From: Marinobacter alexandrii
GTDB lineage: Bacteria > Bacteroidota > Bacteroidia > Cytophagales > Cyclobacteriaceae
NCBI GenBank assembly: GCA_039984955.1
Contig: JBDWTN010000007.1
Location: 2,736,501-2,800,500 of the forward strand
Reading direction: 5' to 3'
DNA: 64,000 bases
In this document: piece by piece, positions 1-9,136 of the stretch
Layout: the number at the start of each line of letters is the position of its first letter
Numbering within the stretch: position 1 is the first letter of the stretch
Translations under genes and position numbers: made by a program
The notes under the pieces: generated by a model
What the model was told of the DNA's origin: nothing
What the model saw: only the letters and a program-made list of their open reading frames with translations
Database searches by the model: none

Positions 1-1809
1 TTCACTAAGAGCTTGGGACTTACCTACAGTGCTACGGCTAATGCTATTATTGATGAGCCAGAAGGGATTGTGGAAGGAGATATTGATACACCTTTTGAAA
101 GGCAATATGTCTGGGATGAAATACTGAATCTAGGTAGAATGAAAAACTTTAATCAAAGCATTGCATTGAATTATGCCTTGCCTCTAGATAAAATTCCATT
201 TGTTGATTGGCTTTCTTCCGATGCACGATACTCAGTAGGCTATGGATGGATAGCAGGAGCTATTGACCAAGGTGTTGATACACCTGATTCCCTTTTCTTC
301 GGAAACTTTATAAATAATCAACGAACCATTGGCCTGACAGCAAGGGTTGACATGAATAAACTTTACGATAAAGTTACGTTCCTGAAAAATGCAAATACGC
401 CACCTGCTCAAGGAGAGTCTATAAGTCCAGGCAACAAAGCTCTTCGCTTTTTAATGATGCTCAAATCGATCAATGGTACTTACTCAATCAATGAAAGCAC
501 TTCTTTGTCGGGATTTACGCCATCAGCATTCTTGTTTGGTCTGGATAGCAGTTTTAATGCTCCAGGATTAGGGTTTATTTTGGGTAGTCAAGATCAGGGA
601 ATTAAGCAAAAAGCAGCTAATAACGGATGGATCGTAAGAAATGAAAATTTAAATTCACCGTTTCAGCAGACATTTGGAACTGATATTGATGTTCAAGCCG
701 ATTTAGAGCCCGCTAAAGACTTAAGAGTTCAACTCAGTTGGAGTAGAGGCTTAAATAATCAATATCAAGAATTTTTTAGGTTTGATGGAGAAGATAGTTT
801 TGAGACTCTTACACCTACAAGATCAGGTAGTTATTCTACATCTTTTCTAACAATTCAAACAGCTTTTGAAGGAAGTGGTACGGATAACTCTTCCGATGCA
901 TTTACACAGTTTGAAAGAAATCTGAATATCATTCAAGGACGCTTAAATCGAGAAAATCCTAATGATACTGTAGGCTATGAAAATATTTCTCAAGATGTCC
1001 TCATTCCGTCATTTATAGCAGCATATTCAGGTAAAGATGCAAACAGTGTTGAGCTTACGCCTTTCCCTAAAACACCTTTGCCTAATTGGAGACTGGATTA
1101 TGCTGGTTTAATTAATATTCCAGCTCTTTCTGAGATATTTTCTTCATTTACCATTTCACATGGATATAATTCGTCTTACAGTGTGTCTAGCTTCACTAAC
1201 TCATTAAATTTTGGAGAAGATATTGTTGGATTGCAAAATGATATTTTAGATTATCCTCTCGCGGTTGAAGATACTGACAGTACGGGAACTGGAACAGGTC
1301 GTTTAGTTCCTGTTTATATCATAAATCAGGTAATGATATCTGAGCAATTTGTCCCTTTGATCGGGTTTAATATCAGGACAAAAAACAATATTTCTACAAG
1401 GCTAGAATTCAGGAAAAGTAGAAACCTTTCGCTGAATATGTCCAACGCGCAAGTCACAGAAACCACGAATAATGATGTGACATTAGATTTTGGATACTCG
1501 AAAATAGGATTCAAGCTACCATGGAGATGGCAGGGTAGAACTATGACTCTCCAAAATGATTTAACTATGCGAGTAGCTGCCTCGGTGAGAGATAGCAAAA
1601 CGGTACAAAGGAAAATCAATGACAAAAGCACCATTACCAATGGTAATTTCAGTTGGCAGATAAGACCGACAATTACGTACAAAATTAATAGTCAACTTGA
1701 CTTTACATTTTACATGGAACGAAACGTGACAGAGCCTAAAGTTGGCGTTTCATTTAAGCGAGCAACAACTGCATTTGGAGTTCAATTAAGATTTGGGCTT
1801 GCACAGTAG
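1..1809 (+). CDS. sprA: SprA/Sov, type IX secretion outer-membrane translocon (C-terminal part)
   Basis: The reading frame is open from the first base of the window, so this is the 3' part of a longer gene; an apparent TTG start at 13 is not the real start. About 602 residues remain. The sequence has the style of the C-terminal beta-barrel of SprA (Sov): repeated amphipathic strands, the segment NYALPLDKIPFVDWL, and a terminal strand ending in VQLRFGLAQ. Full-length SprA is usually well over 2,000 residues and is the very large outer-membrane barrel through which type IX secretion substrates leave the cell. The next gene is gcvH, an order often seen in Bacteroidota, which supports the call. 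Identification rests on remembered family features, not on a search. Confidence 0.88.
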   Translation, partial: FTKSLGLTYSATANAIIDEPEGIVEGDIDTPFERQYVWDEILNLGRMKNFNQSIALNYALPLDKIPFVDWLSSDARYSVGYGWIAGAIDQGVDTPDSLFFGNFINNQRTIGLTARVDMNKLYDKVTFLKNANTPPAQGESISPGNKALRFLMMLKSINGTYSINESTSLSGFTPSAFLFGLDSSFNAPGLGFILGSQDQGIKQKAANNGWIVRNENLNSPFQQTFGTDIDVQADLEPAKDLRVQLSWSRGLNNQYQEFFRFDGEDSFETLTPTRSGSYSTSFLTIQTAFEGSGTDNSSDAFTQFERNLNIIQGRLNRENPNDTVGYENISQDVLIPSFIAAYSGKDANSVELTPFPKTPLPNWRLDYAGLINIPALSEIFSSFTISHGYNSSYSVSSFTNSLNFGEDIVGLQNDILDYPLAVEDTDSTGTGTGRLVPVYIINQVMISEQFVPLIGFNIRTKNNISTRLEFRKSRNLSLNMSNAQVTETTNNDVTLDFGYSKIGFKLPWRWQGRTMTLQNDLTMRVAASVRDSKTVQRKINDKSTITNGNFSWQIRPTITYKINSQLDFTFYMERNVTEPKVGVSFKRATTAFGVQLRFGLAQ

Positions 1810-1861
1810 TTCAGTTCAATTCTAAGTCTTATTTTTGACGCCTGTTAAAACCTATTAAGAA

Positions 1862-2236
1862 ATGAATATTCCTTCAGAACTACATTATACAAAAGATCAC
1901 GAGTGGGTGAAAATAGATGGTGACATTGCAACTGTTGGTGTGACTGACTTTGCCCAGGGTGAGCTAGGTGATATTGTCTATGTTGAAATTGAAACCGAAG
2001 GCGAGTCACTCTCTACAGGAGAGGTCTTTGGTACTGTTGAAGCTGTGAAAACAGTTTCAGACTTGTTTATGCCCGTTTCAGGAGAAGTAATTGAAATCAA
2101 TGAATCACTAGAGTCTAATCCGGAGGTAGTTAATTCTGATCCTTACGGAGATGGATGGATGATCAAGATTAAGATTTCAGACAAAGGAGATCAATTGATT
2201 TCTTCCGAAGAATATACCGCCGAAGTTGGAGGTTAG
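1862..2236 (+). CDS. gcvH: Glycine cleavage system H protein
   Basis: A 124-residue protein of normal GcvH length. It carries the lipoyl-attachment motif GTVEAVKTVSDLF with the modified lysine at residue 63, preceded by the conserved GVTDFAQGELGDIV segment. In the glycine cleavage complex the lipoylated H protein shuttles the methylamine group between the P, T and L proteins in the cytoplasm. None of the other complex genes lies in this window. It begins 52 bases after the sprA stop and could be co-transcribed with it. Confidence 0.97.
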   Translation: MNIPSELHYTKDHEWVKIDGDIATVGVTDFAQGELGDIVYVEIETEGESLSTGEVFGTVEAVKTVSDLFMPVSGEVIEINESLESNPEVVNSDPYGDGWMIKIKISDKGDQLISSEEYTAEVGG

Positions 2237-2343
2237 AAAATTTTGGAATGTTTTTTGCTTTAATTGACTAAATACCTTGGCCCTTTTGGTATATAAAAAA
2301 TGAAGGGCATATATTTGATGTTCAACTTCATAAAAGAAGGAAT

Positions 2344-3021
2344 ATGGAACCTAAAAAAAATCCGAAAATAGACCTTTCCAGACAGTCAGGAATGTTCCTG
2401 AATGTTGGAATGGCAGCTAGTTTATTACTGATAATCTTGGCTTTCGAGTGGAGAACCTATGATGATTCAGGTCTGATGGATCTTGGTAATGTCGATGATG
2501 ACTTTGAAGATATCATTGATATACCACCAACGGAGCAACCACCTCCCCCACCTCCAAAAGTACAAATCCCAGAAATTGTCGAAATTCCTGATGAGGAAGA
2601 GATAGAAGAAGAAATTGAGGTTGAACTTGATGTTGAGGTGACAGAAGAGACGGTCGTTGAAGAGATTGTATTTGAAGAAGCACCAGAAGAAGAGAATGTT
2701 GATGAGATTTTCACGATTGTTGAAGAATCAGCATCATTCCCAGGTGGTATCACAGCATTTTATGGATATCTAAAGAAAGAACTTAAGTATCCAAGACAAG
2801 CTCAGAGAATGGGAATCGAAGGACGTGTATTTGTGCAATTCGTTGTGGAAAGAGACGGAACACTTACTGATATTCATGTGGTGAAAGGTATTGGAGCAGG
2901 ATGTGATGAAGAAGCCGTTAGAGTATTAAAAGAATCTCCGAAGTGGAAGCCGGGTAAGCAAAGAGGCAAACCAGTTCGTCAAAAAATGATTCAAAATATT
3001 CTTTTCAAGTTTGCTAACTAA
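2344..3021 (+). CDS. TonB-like energy transducer
   Basis: A 225-residue protein with the TonB layout: a short cytoplasmic N-terminus, one membrane segment at about residues 19-34, a proline-rich stretch (PPTEQPPPPPPK) followed by a long Glu/Val-rich acidic linker (about 75-125), and a C-terminal TonB domain from about residue 132 (FPGGITAFYGYLKKELKYP, then GRVFVQFVVERDGTLTDI). Such proteins pass proton-motive energy from the ExbB/ExbD motor to outer-membrane receptors such as SusC. The acidic linker is unusual compared with the Pro/Lys linkers of proteobacterial TonB but is common in Bacteroidota. A strong rho-independent terminator follows the stop codon. Confidence 0.92.
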   Translation: MEPKKNPKIDLSRQSGMFLNVGMAASLLLIILAFEWRTYDDSGLMDLGNVDDDFEDIIDIPPTEQPPPPPPKVQIPEIVEIPDEEEIEEEIEVELDVEVTEETVVEEIVFEEAPEEENVDEIFTIVEESASFPGGITAFYGYLKKELKYPRQAQRMGIEGRVFVQFVVERDGTLTDIHVVKGIGAGCDEEAVRVLKESPKWKPGKQRGKPVRQKMIQNILFKFAN

Positions 3022-3043
3022 GAAAAGTCGATAGATTTTAACA

Positions 3044-3072
3044 AGCTCCTTGATTATCAAGGAGCTTTTTTT
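3044..3072 (+). terminator. Rho-independent terminator after the TonB-like gene
   Basis: A perfect 10-bp stem AGCTCCTTGA / TCAAGGAGCT with a TTA loop (3044-3066) is followed by a run of T. It lies between the TonB-like gene and the convergent membrane-TPR gene. Confidence 0.9.
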
Positions 3073-3080
3073 ATGTCATT

Positions 3081-5663
3081 TTATTCCCAGTCAGACTGCT
3101 CAATCTCTTCTTTTAATTGAACGTATTGTTGTTCAAAATTTGAGTATTCATTTTCAGAAAGCAGTTCTTTAAGCCTTCCCAAAGCCTGATCAGCATAAGA
3201 TATTAAATTCCAATCAAGTGCTTTTAAGATGTATTTTTTAAGTATTTTAATTCCATATGGATTTATCTCCAATGCATCTACCAGTAGTTCGTAACCTCCC
3301 GAGGATTCTCTTTTCTTCAATTCATTCACTACTAGAATCACTTGATCCTCATGAAAGGCGTTTAACCTTCCTACTTCAATAAGTTGCTCATCTGATAAGC
3401 TATCCAATGAAAGAGAAATTCTTTTTTTTGATGATGGATTGAAAGTTTGAAGATTAGTTAAGAAACCATTTGATTTCTGAGTGAACTCAGGATTTTTTTT
3501 CAAAATTCTGAGAAGCTCGTTAGGAATTTCATCTTTGCGACCAAGTCGCGCCAAAACTTCGAGTCGACTAAAAATTGATTCTGTATTACGTAACTCAATC
3601 GCTTTATTGAAAAATTCCAATGCCAGCCGATAAGATTGTTGATCCATCGCTAGTTTTCCGAGTGCATCGAGGTACTGACCTTTATAGTACTGATGAGCAT
3701 TGGCTTGCAAGTAATCTAGCATCATGAATGATTCATTGACTTCACCTTTATCATAAAGGTGTATTGCTAAGGCTTTTCTAAGTCTATTATTAAATGTTCC
3801 GTCAGAAGATTTTTCAACTTCTCCTCTTGTTAAGCTTTCAACTGAATCATGAGAAAATAGATATAGGCTGTTGAGAAGATATGCGTGTCTATGCAATTGA
3901 CGTGCTTCATCAACTCCCTCAAACTGAAATTCCAAATTATGATTACGAGTTTGAGTGGTCAAAGTATTTGCTTTGACTCCAAAGTTCCCTAGTTGAAAAT
4001 CAATCTCAATAGAAGAAGAATCAACTACTTCCAATTTCTTGAGCACGTTCCACTTATTTATTAGTGGTGCATCATTCCATGAATCTGATGGAGTGGCACC
4101 TTCCAAATAGCTCAACGACTTATCGAGTTCACCTTTATGGAGATGAAGGACACCTAAGTTGTTTTCCATTTCACCACTAGACCTACTTCGAAGCGCTTCT
4201 TCATAGATAGCTTGTACTTTGTTAGGATTAATTTCAGCGTCTAGGTTTCCATAGTTTACCCAAGCATAAGTGGAAGGGAACCTTTGTGCGGCACTATGGA
4301 AGTAAGTTTTAGAGGGATAATCGGCTTGTTTCTTCTTCTCATCCCAGCCAAGATTATAGTTAGCCATGTGTGTATTATATCCCAAATAGCTTGCTTGCAA
4401 TGTGTATTCCTTGGCAAGTAGCAAATTGCCTTCTGTTTTAGCCTCTTGAGCTAAGTAATTGTAATACCCAGACTTCAATAGATTATAAGGCTCCTGGCCA
4501 GCTAGAAAATAAAAGGCAAGAACTGCAAAGAAACCTCCTAGACGTGCGCTTACGTATGGGAAATTTCGTTCCTTAAAGGCAATCTTATGAACCTCAAAAC
4601 CTTTGATAAGTGGATCAATGAAATTCCCGATGATATATAAGAAAAACAAAGCACCAAAACCGAGATGAAAATACAGGATGAAATAATGAAATGCCTGATA
4701 TACAGCGTCATTTCCACGAATCAGATTATGAGTCAAGAAGCAAAAAGTGATTATCCCGAGACTGTATATCAGCAACTGAGCGGTGTATGAATGTACGTAT
4801 TTGGAAAGAAAGCTTATTTTAAATTTTAAGCTCCACAGACTCACAATGCACGAAATGAAAAACAGAATGAATGGATCGAAAAAGAAGAAGCTGTTTTCAT
4901 AAAGCCCCGATTTGTTAAGGTAGTATAATGCTAGATTTCCTAAGTAAATCAAGGATAGAATAAGAAAATGTATGTGATTGCTTTTTCCTCCTTTCCCCGC
5001 CGTAATGACATAGAGAATTCCAAAAACGAGTTCTTCGGAAATAATGAATAAGAAGATTAACCCACAAATGGTGAACCCAAAAAGAGAGTGTGCAATAAAA
5101 TGATCAGTAAATAATGTTACGTTTCCTATTCCCAGAAAAAGAATAACACTTAAAAAGACAAGTGATACAAAACGGATGAAAAAGCTTGTAGTCTTCTTAT
5201 ACTCATGAAAAATAACAAGTGGAGAAATCAATAAGATAAAAGGAAGTAAGATGACTAGCTTCGATTCAATTCCGAAGATCCCAATTTCATAGAGGTTTAG
5301 CCTATTTAGAAATAGAGCAAATAGCGCTACAACAACGAAAAACGCATACCTCTTGAGATAAGTAGAAGCAGCAAGGGTTACACACAAGCCTACCCACATG
5401 AGAATCAATAAGGCTTTATCTACTTGAATAGATCTTTTTATTTCACTTCCGGAATAGCGCTCACTTAGTAAATACTTTTCTCCTTTTATTTCATGAGTCA
5501 TTAGATCTGTGGGAAGAGACCATGCCGGAAATTCAATAACCTCTCCTGTTGTCGTTACCTCCCAATCAATGGCATTATCATATCCAGTATGATATGACCA
5601 CAACATGAGTATGAGACACGAAATAAATAATCCAATTAGAAATTTTCTTAATGATTCACTCAC
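3081..5663 (-). CDS. Multi-spanning membrane protein with C-terminal TPR-like half
   Basis: An 860-residue protein not assignable to a named function. Residues 1 to about 400 contain a signal-anchor and roughly ten hydrophobic membrane spans. The second half (about 400-860) is soluble and helical with TPR-like features: regular A-x-x-x-Y/F spacing and segments such as YLDALGKLAMDQQSYRLALEFFNKAIEL. The TPR half probably serves as a protein-binding platform in the periplasm or at the membrane. The gene lies just downstream of gatC on the same strand: its ATG at 5663 starts one base after the gatC stop, so the pair is probably translated from one message. No enzyme motif is visible. A polymer-export or envelope-organisation role is possible but unproven. 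Confidence 0.75.
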   Translation of the reverse strand: MSESLRKFLIGLFISCLILMLWSYHTGYDNAIDWEVTTTGEVIEFPAWSLPTDLMTHEIKGEKYLLSERYSGSEIKRSIQVDKALLILMWVGLCVTLAASTYLKRYAFFVVVALFALFLNRLNLYEIGIFGIESKLVILLPFILLISPLVIFHEYKKTTSFFIRFVSLVFLSVILFLGIGNVTLFTDHFIAHSLFGFTICGLIFLFIISEELVFGILYVITAGKGGKSNHIHFLILSLIYLGNLALYYLNKSGLYENSFFFFDPFILFFISCIVSLWSLKFKISFLSKYVHSYTAQLLIYSLGIITFCFLTHNLIRGNDAVYQAFHYFILYFHLGFGALFFLYIIGNFIDPLIKGFEVHKIAFKERNFPYVSARLGGFFAVLAFYFLAGQEPYNLLKSGYYNYLAQEAKTEGNLLLAKEYTLQASYLGYNTHMANYNLGWDEKKKQADYPSKTYFHSAAQRFPSTYAWVNYGNLDAEINPNKVQAIYEEALRSRSSGEMENNLGVLHLHKGELDKSLSYLEGATPSDSWNDAPLINKWNVLKKLEVVDSSSIEIDFQLGNFGVKANTLTTQTRNHNLEFQFEGVDEARQLHRHAYLLNSLYLFSHDSVESLTRGEVEKSSDGTFNNRLRKALAIHLYDKGEVNESFMMLDYLQANAHQYYKGQYLDALGKLAMDQQSYRLALEFFNKAIELRNTESIFSRLEVLARLGRKDEIPNELLRILKKNPEFTQKSNGFLTNLQTFNPSSKKRISLSLDSLSDEQLIEVGRLNAFHEDQVILVVNELKKRESSGGYELLVDALEINPYGIKILKKYILKALDWNLISYADQALGRLKELLSENEYSNFEQQYVQLKEEIEQSDWE

Positions 5664-5664
5664 G

Positions 5665-5952
5665 TTACTTAATCACTTTGGGAACACGAAAATATTCAGA
5701 ATCATGTTTTGGAGCATTTTTTAGTGCTTTTTCTCTTGTTAGGTGCTCTTCCTTCTTGTCTACTCTGAAGGAATTTATCTCTAGAGACATATTAGTAAGA
5801 GGCTCTACATTATCAGTATCTATTTCTTTTAGTTGATCAACCCAGTTTACCATTTTCTGTAGATCGCTAATCATCTGCTCTTCTTGAGATTCATTGAAGT
5901 CTAATCTTGCCAGATGAGCTGTTTTTCTTACTATTTCTTTTGTGATTTTCAT
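5665..5952 (-). CDS. gatC: Asp-tRNA(Asn)/Glu-tRNA(Gln) amidotransferase subunit C
   Basis: A GatC-type protein of 95 residues if started at the ATG at 5952 (MKITKEIVRKTAHLARL). An upstream in-frame ATG at 5988 would add 12 residues and overlap the plsC end, so the shorter start is preferred. Family features are the N-terminal helix VRKTAHLARLDFNE and the middle motif IDTDNVEPLTNM, ending with YFRVPKVIK. GatC stabilises the GatA-GatB complex that amidates mischarged Glu-tRNA(Gln) or Asp-tRNA(Asn). gatA and gatB are not in the window, which is normal in Bacteroidota. Confidence 0.93.
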   Translation of the reverse strand: MKITKEIVRKTAHLARLDFNESQEEQMISDLQKMVNWVDQLKEIDTDNVEPLTNMSLEINSFRVDKKEEHLTREKALKNAPKHDSEYFRVPKVIK

Positions 5953-5968
5953 TGAATGAAAGTTAATG

Positions 5969-6697
5969 CTAGGAGGATTGAACCTCAATTAGTTCTGCTT
6001 GAATGACACGAAAAACATCATCTTTAAGTTTTCTCGCCGCGTCATCACAATCTCTATCTGGCCAAATGGGTGTATGATAAATAATACGACATTTTTTTCT
6101 TCGAATGTTCAGAAGGTCATCGTCATTTAAAATGAAGAAGTTATCTGGTAATGTAACAGGAATGATTGGAACGTTATTTTCAGCAGACAGTTTGAAAGCG
6201 CCATCTTTGAAATCGGCCATCTCTGGATATTCCTTTAATCTAATTCCTCCTTCTGGAAAAAAGCCAAGATTAAATCCATGGTTTAGTTCTTCCCGTGCTT
6301 TTTGCAAACTAAGCGCTCTACTTCTATAACTTGACCTGTTTACTGTTATGTGAAGTCTGTTATACATGAAACCAAACAGAGGAATCTTTCCTAGACTACT
6401 TTTTCCCACAAATTTGAATGGTACAGGGGTAAGACCCATTGCGGGAATGTCTAGATAGGAAAAGTGATTAGCACAAAAAATATACTGTTGTTTCTTGTCT
6501 ATCTTAAACTTCCACTCTTTTTTGATAGGTAGAAAAATCAGCGTAGTTGAACAAATAGCCCATAAATAGTTCATCTTCAATGCAATTCTATGCATTGATC
6601 TGAAAGGAACACAGATGATCAAAGGAATGATGAAAACACAGAAAAAAATGGCGATAGATACTATTGCCCAGCAAGAATACAAACGTCTTAAAATCAT
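5969..6697 (-). CDS. plsC: 1-acyl-sn-glycerol-3-phosphate acyltransferase (PlsC family)
   Basis: A 242-residue acyltransferase with the catalytic H-x4-D motif NHFSYLD (His78, Asp83) and the substrate-binding motif FFPEGGIR (about 147-153), plus one or two N-terminal hydrophobic helices (about 8-30) that anchor it to the inner membrane. The PlsC family transfers an acyl chain to lysophosphatidic acid to make phosphatidic acid. The length fits the family. It is the first gene of a minus-strand group plsC-gatC-membrane TPR protein. Members acting on other lyso-acceptors are possible, so the substrate is inferred. Confidence 0.9.
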   Translation of the reverse strand: MILRRLYSCWAIVSIAIFFCVFIIPLIICVPFRSMHRIALKMNYLWAICSTTLIFLPIKKEWKFKIDKKQQYIFCANHFSYLDIPAMGLTPVPFKFVGKSSLGKIPLFGFMYNRLHITVNRSSYRSRALSLQKAREELNHGFNLGFFPEGGIRLKEYPEMADFKDGAFKLSAENNVPIIPVTLPDNFFILNDDDLLNIRRKKCRIIYHTPIWPDRDCDDAARKLKDDVFRVIQAELIEVQSS

Positions 6698-6822
6698 GTT
6701 GCCGGTTAGGTATACAATTAAGCCACTAAATTAGTCGCAAAATCCAGTCAGGAGAAAAAAATGATTGACTGTGTAATATTTTAATAGTTTCGTGAACCAA
6801 TGTAATAAAAAACAGAATCACT

Positions 6823-7749
6823 GTGAGCCTTTTAAAAGTAGAAAACATAAGTAAATCCTATAGCGAACACAAGGCATTGTCCAATGTGAGTATGGAGATT
6901 CCTGAGAAGACAATTTTTGGACTTCTCGGACCAAATGGAGCTGGTAAAACAACTCTCATTCGAATAATTAATCAAATCATTGAAGGAGATGAGGGATCCA
7001 TTCTTTTTGATGGGGTACCACTAAACCTGGAACATATCCGGAATATAGGTTACTTGCCAGAAGAGCGGGGACTTTATAAAAAGATGAAAGTTGGTGAGCA
7101 ACTTGTTTATCTAGGGCAACTCAGAGGTCTTTCTATGAAAGAATCCTCTCAAAGAGGAAAAGCCTGGTGTCAAAAGCTGAATATCATCGATTGGTGGAGT
7201 AAGAAAGTTGAGGATCTATCAAAAGGGATGGCTCAAAAAATCCAATTTATAGCTACAGTAATGCACGAACCCAAGTTGATTATTTTAGATGAACCATTTT
7301 CTGGATTTGATCCGGTAAATGCGAACCTCATCAAAGATGAAATTCTGGAGTTACGTGAAAAGGGCTCAACAATTATTTTTTCTACCCACAGGATGGAATC
7401 TGTAGAGCAGTTGTGTGACCATGTAGCTATGATTCATAATTCGGAAAAAATTCTAGATGGATCAAAGGTTGATATAAAAGAAAAATTCAGAGATGGTACT
7501 TACTATGTTGAGTACAGAGAAGGTGAAGTGAAGTCCGGAACTGGTTTTGAGCTGGTAAGTACTGAAGAGCTGGGTAGAGGCTTGAAAAAATCACTGGTTC
7601 AATATTCGTCTGGTAGCAATCCAAATGATTTACTGAAGCAGCTAATAGGGCAGGTAGAAATACATTCATTCGTCGAGCGAATTCCAAGCATGAATGACAT
7701 CTTTATTTCTCTTGTCAAAGGAGAAGATCCAGAACTAGTACAAGCCTAA
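6823..7749 (+). CDS. ABC transporter ATP-binding protein (ABC-2 type exporter)
   Basis: A 308-residue ATPase starting at GTG 6823. Walker A is GPNGAGKT (36-43), the signature is LSKGMAQK, Walker B is LIILDEPF and the switch histidine lies in FSTHRM. The extra C-terminal region of about 80 residues is like that of NatA-type ATPases. It pairs with the permease gene 21 bases downstream. NatA/NatB-like exporters have been linked to sodium or drug extrusion; the substrate here is unknown. Confidence 0.92.
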   Translation: MSLLKVENISKSYSEHKALSNVSMEIPEKTIFGLLGPNGAGKTTLIRIINQIIEGDEGSILFDGVPLNLEHIRNIGYLPEERGLYKKMKVGEQLVYLGQLRGLSMKESSQRGKAWCQKLNIIDWWSKKVEDLSKGMAQKIQFIATVMHEPKLIILDEPFSGFDPVNANLIKDEILELREKGSTIIFSTHRMESVEQLCDHVAMIHNSEKILDGSKVDIKEKFRDGTYYVEYREGEVKSGTGFELVSTEELGRGLKKSLVQYSSGSNPNDLLKQLIGQVEIHSFVERIPSMNDIFISLVKGEDPELVQA

Positions 7750-7770
7750 TTCACCAAAAAAGATAATAAG

Positions 7771-9069
7771 ATGAATAAGATATTTTTAGTAATACAGCGA
7801 GAATTTATGAGTCGAGTAAAGAAGAAATCTTTCTTGCTTGTAACCATTCTCGTGCCATTGATATTCCCTGCGATCATTATAGGCATGGTTTATCTCAAGG
7901 AAGAAAGTGAGAAGAATAAAGAACAAGAAGTCATTCAGCTTTTGAATGAAAGTGACATTGTAAAATTCGAAGATTCTGAACGATATAAATATGTCGCGGT
8001 AGATGGGCCTATTGATTCTGCCAAACAGCGATTTACTAAATCGAATGATTTTGCGTTGATCTATGTCCCTGATGTAACAATAGAAGACCCAAGTGGGGTA
8101 GTTTTTTATGCGAAGACCACCCCGGGAGTGACTTTGGTAAGAGGATTTGAAAGGCAGATTGAATCTCAAATCAGGGAATTGAAACTAACTAAGGCGGGAC
8201 TAACAAATGATCAATTGGATCAGCTCAAGACGGATGTCACAATTGCTTCATTTAATTTAACAGAGACAGGTGACGAGTCAAAGAGTAGTGCGAAATCTAC
8301 TTTTTGGATCAGCTATGTCATGGGATTTTTGATCTACATCTTCTTGTTTGCCTATGGTTCACAAGTAATGCAAGGTGTAATTGAAGAAAAGAGTAGTAAG
8401 ATCGTTGAAGTTATTATTTCAACTGTGAGGCCTTTTCACATGATGATTGGAAAAGTTGTAGGCGTTGCTTCTGTCGGAATTGTGCAATTCGTGATTTGGA
8501 TGGTCTTGATGGGAGTTGTCTGGACTGCAGCTAGCTCGTTTTTAGGGCTTGATCCGGCGCAGGCACAAGCTCAGACATCAGGTATTTCTGCTGAGGCGCA
8601 AGCAGCTCAGTCCAATGAAATTCTTGAGATGTTGACTGAAGTAAATTGGACAAAGATTGTATTACTTTTTCTTTTCTATTTTCTAGGAGGATATTTATTG
8701 TACGGAGCACTTTTCGCAGCAGTAGGTTCTGCGGTTGATACTCCTGCAGATGCACAGCAGTTTATGATGCCAATAATGCTACCTATAATCATAAGCTTGA
8801 TGGGGCTATTCATGTTTGTATTTGAAGAACCAGATGGAGCTGTGAGTTTTTGGCTTTCCATTATTCCATTTACATCACCCATTGTTATGATGGGACGGAT
8901 AGGATTCGGAGTACCGGCTTGGGAGATAGCATTAAGCATGGTTCTACTTATCGGTGGATTTATTTTCACGCTATGGTTAGCAGGAAGAATCTATCGAATT
9001 GGTATCCTTATGCACGGTACTAAGGTTAATTATAAAGTACTAGCTAAGTGGTTAATGCAGAAGAATTAA
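7771..9069 (+). CDS. ABC-2 type transporter permease (NatB-like)
   Basis: A 432-residue membrane protein with the ABC-2 permease layout: one N-terminal span (about 22-42), a large extracytoplasmic domain (about 45-170), then five to six spans. The cytoplasmic coupling motif VMQGVIEEKSSKIVEVIIST is typical of NatB/YhaP-type permeases. It is translated after its ATPase, with which it would form an inner-membrane exporter. Its stop codon overlaps the left arm of a large inverted repeat that extends to the start of the next gene. Confidence 0.92.
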   Translation: MNKIFLVIQREFMSRVKKKSFLLVTILVPLIFPAIIIGMVYLKEESEKNKEQEVIQLLNESDIVKFEDSERYKYVAVDGPIDSAKQRFTKSNDFALIYVPDVTIEDPSGVVFYAKTTPGVTLVRGFERQIESQIRELKLTKAGLTNDQLDQLKTDVTIASFNLTETGDESKSSAKSTFWISYVMGFLIYIFLFAYGSQVMQGVIEEKSSKIVEVIISTVRPFHMMIGKVVGVASVGIVQFVIWMVLMGVVWTAASSFLGLDPAQAQAQTSGISAEAQAAQSNEILEMLTEVNWTKIVLLFLFYFLGGYLLYGALFAAVGSAVDTPADAQQFMMPIMLPIIISLMGLFMFVFEEPDGAVSFWLSIIPFTSPIVMMGRIGFGVPAWEIALSMVLLIGGFIFTLWLAGRIYRIGILMHGTKVNYKVLAKWLMQKN

Positions 9070-9136
9070 AGTGATCGTGGTTATTTTTAACCCTGACGAA
9101 TATTCACATTGTCAGGATAAACCAAACGATCACTTT
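9068..9136 (+). promoter_or_regulatory. Nested hairpin spanning permease stop to kinase start
   Basis: The 10-bp arms AAAGTGATCG (9068-9077) and CGATCACTTT (9127-9136) pair perfectly. They continue with TGGTT/AACCA (9078-9082 and 9120-9124, two bulged bases), and enclose an inner stem CCTGAC/GTCAGG (9092-9097 and 9111-9116). The outer stem covers the permease stop codon and the first base of the likely TTG start of the kinase gene. It could act as a terminator or attenuator, or hold the start codon closed. The pairing is visible; the function is inferred. Confidence 0.6.
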
